Assembly (NCBI GenBank): GCA_023664345.1
Contig: JAMPFQ010000007.1
Span: 1-64,000 of the forward strand
Direction: 5' to 3'
Length of the DNA stretch: 64,000 bases
Source: Lachnospiraceae bacterium
GTDB taxonomy: Bacteria > Bacillota > Clostridia > Lachnospirales > Lachnospiraceae
In this document: positions 53,163-60,456 of the stretch, one piece after another
Layout: the number at the start of each line of letters is the position of its first letter
How positions within the stretch are numbered: the stretch's first letter is position 1
Notes under the pieces: generated by a model
The model's database searches: none
Seen by the model: only the letters and a program-made list of their open reading frames with translations
What the model was told of the DNA's origin: nothing
Made by a program: the position numbers and the translations under genes

Positions 53163-54218
53163 ATGAATAAGGAGATCAGGATACAGGATCATATCATAAG
53201 CGAATCGGCGCCCACATTTGTGATCGCGGAAATGTCGGCGAACCATAATCTTGACTTCCACCGCGCCGTGAAGATCATGGAAGCGGCAAAGGATGCAGGC
53301 GCCGATGCCATCAAGATACAGACATATACCCCGGACACTATCACGCTGGACTGTGACGACCCCTGCTTTCAGATCACCCAGGGCACCCTCTGGGACGGCA
53401 CCACGCTTTATAAACTGTATCAGACTGCCTATACACCCTGGGATTGGCAGCCAAAGCTTCAAAAAATAGCAGAGGATATGGGACTGGTATTTTTCTCTTC
53501 CCCTTTTGACCTGACAAGCATTGATTTTCTTGAAGAGATGGACATACCTGTCTACAAGGTGGCTTCTTTCGAGATAACGGATATCCCTTTCATCAGGAAG
53601 ATCGCGCTTACCGGGAAACCGATCATCATGTCCACGGGCATCGCGTATATGTCCGATATCGAACTGGCTCTCAGGACCTGCAGGGAAGCGGGAAACGAGA
53701 ATGTGATCCTTTTAAAGTGCACATCCGCTTATCCTGCTCCTTACGAGGACATCAACCTGAAGACGATCCCCTCCATGAAAGAAACCTTTGACTGCATTGC
53801 GGGACTTTCCGACCACACCATGGGGAGCGCTGTGGCTGGCGCCGGCGTGGCGCTGGGGGCAAAAGTCATCGAGAAGCATCTTACCCTCAGGAGAGCCGAC
53901 GGAGGCGCGGACTCGGCCTTTTCCATGGAACCGGAGGAATTTAAGGAGATGGTGGACAATATCCGCAAGATCGAGAAAGCCCTGGGAACGGTAACTTACG
54001 ATCTCACGGACAAGCAGAAAGCGGAGAGGGAACACTCCAGATCCCTTTTCATCGCCAGGGATATGCAAGCGGGGGATGTATTTACTCCGGAGAATCTCCG
54101 CTCCGTAAGGCCTGCCAACGGCCTTCACACAAAATATTATGAAGAGCTTCTGGGAAAGAAAATCTCCAGGGACGCAAAGCTTGGTACGCCAATGAACTGG
54201 GATCTGGTAGATTTCTGA
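53163..54218 (+). CDS. pseI: Pseudaminic acid synthase
   Basis: The 351-residue enzyme condenses a 6-deoxy-AltdiNAc-type hexose with phosphoenolpyruvate. Signature segments of the NeuB family in PseI form are visible: VIAEMSANHNLDFHRAVKIM, GADAIKIQTYTPDTITLDC, FSSPFDLTSIDFLEEMDIPVYKVASFE, and LKCTSAYPAP. The C-terminal SAF (antifreeze-like) domain occupies about 290-350. AGGAGG precedes the ATG. It is the last gene of the transcript; the stop is only 12 bases from that of the convergent SGNH gene. Confidence 0.93.
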   Translation: MNKEIRIQDHIISESAPTFVIAEMSANHNLDFHRAVKIMEAAKDAGADAIKIQTYTPDTITLDCDDPCFQITQGTLWDGTTLYKLYQTAYTPWDWQPKLQKIAEDMGLVFFSSPFDLTSIDFLEEMDIPVYKVASFEITDIPFIRKIALTGKPIIMSTGIAYMSDIELALRTCREAGNENVILLKCTSAYPAPYEDINLKTIPSMKETFDCIAGLSDHTMGSAVAGAGVALGAKVIEKHLTLRRADGGADSAFSMEPEEFKEMVDNIRKIEKALGTVTYDLTDKQKAEREHSRSLFIARDMQAGDVFTPENLRSVRPANGLHTKYYEELLGKKISRDAKLGTPMNWDLVDF

Positions 54219-54230
54219 GCCGCAGCCGAA

Positions 54231-55691
54231 TCAATATAATGTGATATCACAAAAGGCATCCGAAGCATTCCCGGCCTGCGCGGCATCCATATATATGCCG
54301 TTATATACGATCGTGGCCCGGCCTGTGAGCCGGGAAACATCCCATATATATTGATGCTGTATGTCATAAGCTTCATAGCCATCCACCATTGGTACGGCTG
54401 TCTCTTCCTGGTTTTCATCATAGATATGCACATCTGCCCATACATCCTCTTCGCTTTCAAAAACAAGATATCCGTAGGGTCCTATCTCTTCTACGACTAC
54501 TTCCATGCCCGCATCCTTCGGCTCGCACTCCGGCAATAATCCCAAGGGTTCCACACCGGTAAGTTCTTCCCGCAGCAAAGCCTCCGCGAGAAGATCATTT
54601 TCATAATCTGCCTGTTCATAGAGCAGGCTGTAATCATAAGTGGTATAAAAGGATAACTCCTGCCACAGGTAGTCTTTATAATTTTCTTCTGTCAGAATAT
54701 ATTGGCCATCATGCATCCATTTCAGCATCAGGCTGTTTATCCATGATCCATAATGATCGTTGTCCCTGTAATGATTTATGTCCGTTGTGATATCCGTCCT
54801 GTTGTTAAATGAAAAGAGTTTAATGTTGCCACACTGTAAGATCTGTTCGATGATACACTCTTCTGCTTCGATCTGCTTATATATCGTCCCGTCTGCCACT
54901 TTGACTTCCCACCATGCCGCGCTGTATGGCGGGAAAAAATAATAAAAGTCCACATCCGGATACTCTCTCGCCAATGAGGTCACATTTTGTTCTATATTGC
55001 CATGGATGATCTCTTTTTCCTCTTCCGTGATATGAACAGGCTCCACGGGGCCTTCCGATACGATCGCGCTTCTGCTTGCAAGATTTGTCCCATATGGGTA
55101 TAGAAAGGACCAATAACAATACTCATCAAATGCCAGGATCCCCGGAACAAACCCGGGCGCATCATTCTCCCGCAGCATAGAATACACACGGTTAAAGATG
55201 ATATCCCTGTTAAAGATATATTTCACATCGTTGATAACATTATCATCATACAGGTATGTGGGATATTCACCAAGATCTTCCCGCATGACATCTTTCGTGT
55301 TGAAAAAGTAGTTCATATCCAGACTCCGGACTACCGTGGCAAGATCCGGATCGCACTTCAATGCCCGCGCCAGCATATCATTGACCTCTTTATAACTTCC
55401 CCCGGAAAAGGGTACCTTGACAGAATGGACGCCAAATATGGCATCCATCTCTGTAGCCTTAAAATTTTCCGTCATGGATGAACCGGTGATCAACGCATCA
55501 TACTCAAAGTGCCTGACGATGCCGTCATTCACGTTCCTCTGATTGTCCAACGGATAATAATACAATTCCGTATTCGGTCTGTGATAGTGGAAAAACGGGT
55601 CAACTTTGACTACCTGCCCGCCTATGATGCTCAGCATCCCCGCTACGATCACAAAATATCCGATCATCCAGATCTTAGGTCTCATCTTCAT
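54231..55691 (-). CDS. SGNH-like (AlgJ/DltD-type) protein paired with MBOAT
   Basis: The 486-residue protein has one N-terminal helix (about 8-27) and an extracytoplasmic part with a candidate nucleophile in ITGSSMTENF (GSS context) and a C-terminal DNDHYGSWIN (Asp/His pair), the pattern of SGNH/AlgJ-like partners in polysaccharide O-acylation. The last 90 residues form an additional beta-rich region. GGAG lies 7 bases before the ATG. It follows the MBOAT gene by 9 bases, confirming a functional pair. Confidence 0.8.
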   Translation of the reverse strand: MKMRPKIWMIGYFVIVAGMLSIIGGQVVKVDPFFHYHRPNTELYYYPLDNQRNVNDGIVRHFEYDALITGSSMTENFKATEMDAIFGVHSVKVPFSGGSYKEVNDMLARALKCDPDLATVVRSLDMNYFFNTKDVMREDLGEYPTYLYDDNVINDVKYIFNRDIIFNRVYSMLRENDAPGFVPGILAFDEYCYWSFLYPYGTNLASRSAIVSEGPVEPVHITEEEKEIIHGNIEQNVTSLAREYPDVDFYYFFPPYSAAWWEVKVADGTIYKQIEAEECIIEQILQCGNIKLFSFNNRTDITTDINHYRDNDHYGSWINSLMLKWMHDGQYILTEENYKDYLWQELSFYTTYDYSLLYEQADYENDLLAEALLREELTGVEPLGLLPECEPKDAGMEVVVEEIGPYGYLVFESEEDVWADVHIYDENQEETAVPMVDGYEAYDIQHQYIWDVSRLTGRATIVYNGIYMDAAQAGNASDAFCDITLY

Positions 55692-55700
55692 CGCGCACTC

Positions 55701-57146
55701 CTAAAAATTAAAATATACAAATACCGATTCGCTGCTCAGGCAGAGGAAAGCCCACACAAAAGCGGCTGCGGCAAATATCATGGATATGTAGCCGTTCTTG
55801 CGGAATCTTCTGTAGTTATTTTCCGGGATCAGGCAGATCAGAGATGCGCTCACTGTAAAGAGCAGAAGCCATAACCCCCTTACCTGAGCCATGATATTTC
55901 CCAGATGCAATATATCATTGATCAAAGCCGATTCCGGCAGGTTGAACACATCGATCAGGCCGTCACTGATGTTCATATTCTGAAAGGAGAACATCTTTCC
56001 AAGCATGGTCAGCCATTCCGCTATCGAATCCGAGCGGAACAGCAGCCATAACAGGCTGACCAGCAGGAATGTGATCCCCCATCTGACCGCTTTCATACAC
56101 TTCTTCTGATATTTTTCAAAAAAGCGTTCCGCCACGCAAAAGATCCCGTGTATCGCCCCCCATAATATGAAGGTCCAGTTCGCGCCATGCCATATGCCGC
56201 TTACCAGGAATACGATCATGGTATTTATGCCTGTCCGCATCCGGCCTTTCCTGCTCCCTCCCAGAGGGATGTAAATGTATTTTGTCAGAAATCCGGTCAG
56301 TGACATATGCCATCGTTTCCAGAAATCCCGGATGGAAAGCGCCTTATAGGGCGAATCAAAATTGATCGGCAATCGGATGTTCAGCATCATCGAAGAGCCC
56401 ACCGCCATATCACTATATCCGCTGAAATCAAAATAAATCTCAAATGTATAGAACAACATCACAAGAAAGAGATCCATGGATGTTGCCGCATCCATATTCT
56501 CAAATCCCCATGCCACAGCCGCGGAAAAAGTATCCGCCAGCAGCATCTTCTTGAACAATCCGAAACTGAAGATCTTAATCCCGCAGGTTATGTTGTCCCA
56601 ATCGACCTTCTTTGATCCGGGATCGTTCAGCTGCGCGGTAAGATCGGAGAAAGGCGTGATAGGCCCCATCAACAGCTTGGGGAAGTAAAGGATATACAGC
56701 ATATAATCCACCACCCCTGTATCGACTGCTTCCCCCTTGTATATATCTGCCAGATAAGCGATCTGTTGAAATGTAAAGAAACTGATGCCTAACGGGAGAA
56801 TGATGTGCTTAAGATCAAACGCCGTATGAAAGGCAAGGTTAAGATTCTCGATAAAGAAATCGCGATATTTCAGATACAGCAATAAAGCGACATTGGCAGA
56901 TACGGACACTGCCAACGCTGCTTTCTGATATTTACTCTTTTTACGGATGATCCTTCCCGCCAGGTAGTTCCCTAAAATGCTCAGGCCCAAAACGATGGAC
57001 ATCCGCCATCCCGCGTATGTATAAAAGAAAATGCCTGCCGCGATCAGGAAAACCTTGCCCCCGGTCACGCTCCACCTGTTCAGCAAAAAATATCCTGCGA
57101 TAACGATCGGCAAAAAGCATAAATATGCATATGAATTAAACTGCAT
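55701..57146 (-). CDS. MBOAT family O-acyltransferase
   Basis: The 481-residue polytopic protein matches the AlgI/DltB/PatA class of membrane-bound O-acyltransferases: an N-terminal hydrophobic block, LPLGISFFTFQQIAYLADIYKG, the DFWKRWHMSLTGFLTKYIYIPLGGSRKG segment, and the active-site His in SGIWHGANWTFILWGAIHG. It moves acyl groups across the membrane for O-acylation of a surface glycan, with the SGNH partner downstream. It faces the pseudaminic acid cluster and likely modifies that glycan. CGGAGG precedes the ATG. Confidence 0.9.
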   Translation of the reverse strand: MQFNSYAYLCFLPIVIAGYFLLNRWSVTGGKVFLIAAGIFFYTYAGWRMSIVLGLSILGNYLAGRIIRKKSKYQKAALAVSVSANVALLLYLKYRDFFIENLNLAFHTAFDLKHIILPLGISFFTFQQIAYLADIYKGEAVDTGVVDYMLYILYFPKLLMGPITPFSDLTAQLNDPGSKKVDWDNITCGIKIFSFGLFKKMLLADTFSAAVAWGFENMDAATSMDLFLVMLFYTFEIYFDFSGYSDMAVGSSMMLNIRLPINFDSPYKALSIRDFWKRWHMSLTGFLTKYIYIPLGGSRKGRMRTGINTMIVFLVSGIWHGANWTFILWGAIHGIFCVAERFFEKYQKKCMKAVRWGITFLLVSLLWLLFRSDSIAEWLTMLGKMFSFQNMNISDGLIDVFNLPESALINDILHLGNIMAQVRGLWLLLFTVSASLICLIPENNYRRFRKNGYISMIFAAAAFVWAFLCLSSESVFVYFNF

Positions 57147-57183
57147 TTGTATCGTACCTCCGTCCTGCTTTCCTACGGTGATA

Positions 57184-57306
57184 TCAGCTGCTGCATGGCA
57201 AAGTCACCTTGAACATCGTTCCCCGCTCCATCCTGCGTTTGGCAGTTATGATCCCGCCCTGCCGCTCCAATATCATCCTGGACAGATACAGCCTTACGCC
57301 CGCGTC
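57184..57306 (-). pseudogene. Remnant of a sensor histidine kinase C-terminus
   Basis: Forty residues (AGVRLYLSRMILERQGG...RGTMFKVTLPCSS) read as the last part of a HATPase_c domain, corresponding to the G2 box (GxGLYLSRMI) onwards. No start codon, ribosome site or other kinase part precedes it. It overlaps by two bases the end of the next gene upstream. It is probably the residue of a deleted two-component system. Confidence 0.6.
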
Positions 57307-58159
57307 ATAGTTTCCATGAATTCTTATCCCCATGCAGGGCCCTTTCCCTGTCCGAAGCGCTTGGCTCCACCACCCTGCCGTTTTTATCATAACTGGTCAA
57401 AAGCGTGGAATTTTTGGCCACTGTCTTTCTCCCATTGTCTGTCAAAAGGCTGATAACATGCTCCATGTTCCCCTCACGCAGGGACTGCCGGATCTCACGG
57501 TTGCGGCGTTCCTCCTCCAGGGCACGGGCTGACCTCTCGTCGGAGGCGTCTATGATTTCTTCCGGCAGCTGCGATGTTCCTGATAAGGCATCCTGCAAAA
57601 CAGTTCCCGATCGCCGGGCACTCTGTGGATCACCCTCCACCAACGGGTCTTCCCTTACGATATCCGCCAGTGACTGAAACTCCTGCGAATCGCTTTCCAC
57701 CAGCTGGGTATCTTCTGAAATGCCCTCCGACGATCCGGCATCCTGCGGATTGCTTTCCAGTGACCGGGCATCCTGCGAACCTTTCTCCGATGGCTGGTCA
57801 TTCCAGATATTGTAAAAAAATTCCCGAACCGCGGTTATGGCCGCCACGATATATGTCCGTATCGTTTCAAGCAATGATGTCTGCTGAGAGGCGCCCTGGG
57901 CCTTGGTCGTTTCTGCCTCCGCCTGTTTCCGCCTGTCCGCATCCGCCGCCTGTCCACCCACCGAAAGTTCCAGCCTGACACCGCTTCGCTCCAGCGCCTG
58001 CTGTTTCTCCTCCCCGGGCACCTGACCTTTATCCTTTGCGCCGGATGAGGATCCCTCTTTCTGATAGCCCAGGCTGAACTTTTCATCCGTGGCCGGAATA
58101 TCTACTTTATTCGGTTTTGTATAGACATTGTAATTATTTCCGTCAACTTTATTGATCAT
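57305..58159 (-). CDS. Hypothetical protein with imperfect SxD repeats
   Basis: The 284-residue protein starts MINKVDGNNYNVYTKPNKVDIPATDEKFSLGYQ, a conserved opening I recall from Lachnospiraceae proteins of unknown function. A hydrophobic helix (about 100-125; TSLLETIRTYIVAAITAVREFFYNIW) is followed by a variable region of imperfect 12-16-residue units rich in S, Q, D and E (about 125-210), then a conserved end (MEHVISLLTDNGRKTVAKNSTLLTSYDKNGRVVEPSASDRERALHGD). The start at 58159 is preferred, with GGGAGA upstream; a start at 58189 would leave almost no leader after a TATAAT box. The function is unknown. Confidence 0.7.
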   Translation of the reverse strand: MINKVDGNNYNVYTKPNKVDIPATDEKFSLGYQKEGSSSGAKDKGQVPGEEKQQALERSGVRLELSVGGQAADADRRKQAEAETTKAQGASQQTSLLETIRTYIVAAITAVREFFYNIWNDQPSEKGSQDARSLESNPQDAGSSEGISEDTQLVESDSQEFQSLADIVREDPLVEGDPQSARRSGTVLQDALSGTSQLPEEIIDASDERSARALEEERRNREIRQSLREGNMEHVISLLTDNGRKTVAKNSTLLTSYDKNGRVVEPSASDRERALHGDKNSWKL

Positions 58160-58322
58160 AATCTTGAATCCGTATCTCCCTTTTGTCATGCCGTATAATA
58201 GATTATAACAGACCCGTCAACAGAAATCCATCCCAAATCCCTTTGCCAATTTATAAATGGTGACAATTCGTGTATCCATTCCCGCATGAGGGAACTGCTA
58301 AAAATAATGTTGATAATTTATC

Positions 58323-58351
58323 TTGATAATACCATTAATATGTCATATAAT
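58323..58351 (+). promoter_or_regulatory. Promoter of the small membrane protein gene
   Basis: TTGATA (58323-58328), 17 bases, TATAAT (58346-58351). It predicts a leader of about 90 bases that contains the whole 63-bp repeat. Confidence 0.75.
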
Positions 58352-58383
58352 ACACTTATATTGATTCTTAATATCTTACAGAA

Positions 58384-58446
58384 GAAGTTTGAAAGTAAAC
58401 TTTCAACTATTGATTGGTATGCGTGCCGGAGCACGCAAGTGGGTAT
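58384..58446 (+). repeat. 63-bp repeat, copy B (carries a Shine-Dalgarno)
   Basis: Matches 14273-14335 (opposite orientation) at 59 of 63 positions. It lies in the 5' leader of the small membrane protein gene. Its end AAGTGGGTAT gives the ribosome binding site, again exactly 7 bases before the chosen ATG (58451). Confidence 0.85.
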
Positions 58447-58450
58447 GGAC

Positions 58451-58900
58451 ATGAACGACAAAGATTATATGGACATGTTATGGAACTATTTCGAGCTTCA
58501 CTCTGGTCAGAGAATGCAGCTCATGAATTTTTTTATTGTTTTAGAATCACTGATGGTTGCAGGATTAATCTCCCTGCTCAGCGCAGAAAACAATCTGAGC
58601 ATATGGGAATGCGGAATCTGTGCTGGCATGATATTTTTTGCAGCAATATTTTATGGGCTGGATCGCAGGACTAAAAAAATGATCCAATTATGCGAATCTT
58701 CTATCAAAATGTTGGAAAGAAGAAATAATGGAACGCGGGGCCCTGTGGAGGAATGGGTTGGTATCTTTTCAAAAGAAGAATATTATACAAAAAATGAAAA
58801 GATAAAATATACCTATTCAAAATTGTTTGGAATACAATATGCCTTTTTTGCAATCATTGCAATTGCAATGCTTATTTTTATCTGCTGCCTTAACAAATAA
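58451..58900 (+). CDS. Small predicted membrane protein of unknown function
   Basis: The 149-residue protein has a short N-terminal amphipathic part (NDKDYMDMLWNYFELHSGQRMQLMNFF), two membrane helices (about 27-45 and 55-72), a charged cytoplasmic helix with a small loop (about 75-120) and a last helix (about 128-147). I do not know its family name; similar two- or three-helix proteins with a W-x-Y-F-x-L-H-x-x-Q-R opening are widespread and unassigned. The upstream 55 codons of the frame are encoded by leader and repeat. AT-richer than its neighbours, which suggests acquisition. Confidence 0.7.
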   Translation: MNDKDYMDMLWNYFELHSGQRMQLMNFFIVLESLMVAGLISLLSAENNLSIWECGICAGMIFFAAIFYGLDRRTKKMIQLCESSIKMLERRNNGTRGPVEEWVGIFSKEEYYTKNEKIKYTYSKLFGIQYAFFAIIAIAMLIFICCLNK

Positions 58901-58939
58901 GATCAACAGCCCGCTGTTTGTATCCTGGCTGTTGATCTT
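58899..58939. terminator. Terminator between convergent genes
   Basis: AAGATCAACAGC (58899-58910) and GCTGTTGATCTT (58928-58939) form a 12-bp stem; T-tracts on both sides are short. It likely ends the small membrane protein gene and the opposite gene. Confidence 0.6.
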
Positions 58940-58956
58940 CATGTTTACAGACGCTT

Positions 58957-59778
58957 TCATTCCACCGTTATACTGCAATCCTGAAACATCCCCGCACCGG
59001 CACTGTCATATGTGACGGAAAAATGATACAGCCCCTCCTCCGCAGCAGTATACTGATAACAGTGCTGCCGCATCCGGGACAATTCTTTCCCGGCAAAGTC
59101 CCCGTTCAGATATACTCCGAATTCCAGATAACATTCCTGATCCGCATCCAGCATAATCGTCACCGTGTCGCCCTTTTCCAACCTGTAACCAGCCTCCCCG
59201 GCGGGATGGAGCAGGATCATGTGGCCGTTGCCCAGCATGAGATCGGCAAACTGCCCGTCCTCCGCTGTCTCTATCTCCGTGATGCTGGAAGGGATCAGGG
59301 GCATTGTGGAAACATCTATCAGAGAAGTGCTCTCTATCACAGCCTGTTCCGCCGCCTCCCTCCGGGCGGCCTCATACTCCGCCGCCTCATCGGCGGACAA
59401 CGCCATGATCTCGTTGCCCTCCTTATCCAGGTAATGTACGCTGCCATCTCTTTCGTCAACCAACATTCCTGCATACGCGGTTCCCGCTTCTTTCAGCAGA
59501 GCCTCTTTCTCCTGACGGTTTAATCCGTCCGTATAGGTGAAACCATTCCATTTGATGAGGCCTCCTGCTGCCGCTGTGATGGAAAAACAGCATACCAGCG
59601 CCGCAATGGCAATCCCCGCCCTGGGGATCTTCCTCGTCAAAAAAGATCTTGTTGGAGCATTATGGATCTTTTCCAGGGTTTTCTCCCTGATCCGCTGAGG
59701 AGAAAAATTACCCCTCTCCTGCAGGTCTATCTCTCCAAACTCCATTTGATCCATCATATCAGAAATTTTGATCTTCAA
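58957..59778 (-). CDS. Probable anti-sigma-like membrane protein
   Basis: The 273-residue protein has a cytoplasmic N-terminus (about 1-50; MEFGEIDLQERGNFSPQRIREKTLEKI), one membrane helix (about 52-72; AGIAIAALVCCFSITAAAGG) and an extracytoplasmic part with a final beta-rich domain (about 165-273). It starts with TTG, 8 bases after GGAGG, inside the end of the sigma factor gene (20-base overlap). Position and topology suggest it holds that sigma factor inactive. It is not visibly related to the DUF4179 protein at 29 kb beyond topology. Confidence 0.7.
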   Translation of the reverse strand: MKIKISDMMDQMEFGEIDLQERGNFSPQRIREKTLEKIHNAPTRSFLTRKIPRAGIAIAALVCCFSITAAAGGLIKWNGFTYTDGLNRQEKEALLKEAGTAYAGMLVDERDGSVHYLDKEGNEIMALSADEAAEYEAARREAAEQAVIESTSLIDVSTMPLIPSSITEIETAEDGQFADLMLGNGHMILLHPAGEAGYRLEKGDTVTIMLDADQECYLEFGVYLNGDFAGKELSRMRQHCYQYTAAEEGLYHFSVTYDSAGAGMFQDCSITVE

Positions 59779-60316
59779 CTGTATAGCCTCCTTCCGACAA
59801 TATTTCTTTCAGTCTCTTCCGCCCCCGGTGAAGCTTTGTTTTCACAGTGGAAAGATTGATGCGCATTTCTTCCGCAATCAGGGAAACCGGCTGGCAGTAG
59901 TAATAGTAGCGGATAAAGATCTCCCGCTCCGGCTGCTGCATGGCCAGTACCGCCCTTCGAAGGAACCGGGCCAGTTCCCGCTCCTGTAAGGTTTTCTCGG
60001 GATCCTCCCCGGAGACCAGGATCAGGTCGTCCTCCAGATGCAGTTCCCAGCCCGCTTTCCTGAGACATTCCCTGGCCTTGTTCCGGGCAACGCCGCCCAG
60101 ATATGCTTTTGCCTTTCCCTGTGTGATCTTCCCTGCGTTCCTCCAGAGGGTGAAAAAGACGTCCGAGGATATTTCCTCCAGATCCGCGCTGGACATAGAG
60201 GAGCCAATGATGTTATAGATGATGGTATTGACATACCCCACATAATGGTCAATGAACCAGCACAAAGCCTTTTCATTCCCGCGTTTCAGTTCCCGCAGGG
60301 CTTTCTGTTCATCCAT
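59759..60316 (-). CDS. Sigma-70 family (ECF) RNA polymerase sigma factor
   Basis: The 185-residue protein has region 2 (about 10-90; ALCWFIDHYVGYVNTIIYNI, LEEISSDVFFTLWRNAGKI, AKAYLGGVARNKARECLRK) and region 4 (about 118-172; LAMQQPEREIFIRYYYYCQPVSLIAEEMRINLSTVKTKLHRGRKRLKEIL). It heads a two-gene unit with a membrane-bound partner. It differs in length and sequence from the sigma factor at 30 kb. Confidence 0.9.
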   Translation of the reverse strand: MDEQKALRELKRGNEKALCWFIDHYVGYVNTIIYNIIGSSMSSADLEEISSDVFFTLWRNAGKITQGKAKAYLGGVARNKARECLRKAGWELHLEDDLILVSGEDPEKTLQERELARFLRRAVLAMQQPEREIFIRYYYYCQPVSLIAEEMRINLSTVKTKLHRGRKRLKEILSEGGYTVEDQNF

Positions 60317-60403
60317 GGCTGCTTTCCTCTTTTCCGCGTGTTTTGACGGCCCGTCATTATTAATATTGTCGGAAATGGGAAGAAGGTTTCAAATATTGAT
60401 ACA

Positions 60404-60444
60404 CAAAAAACTGCACCGCAGCATTTTTACTGTCGCGGTGCAGT
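60404..60444 (-). terminator. Terminator of the gntP-dehydratase operon
   Basis: ACTGCACCGC (60410-60419) pairs with GCGGTGCAGT (60435-60444), followed on the minus strand by TTTTTTG, 13 bases past the dehydratase stop. Confidence 0.9.
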
Positions 60445-60456
60445 CTTCCTTCCTGC

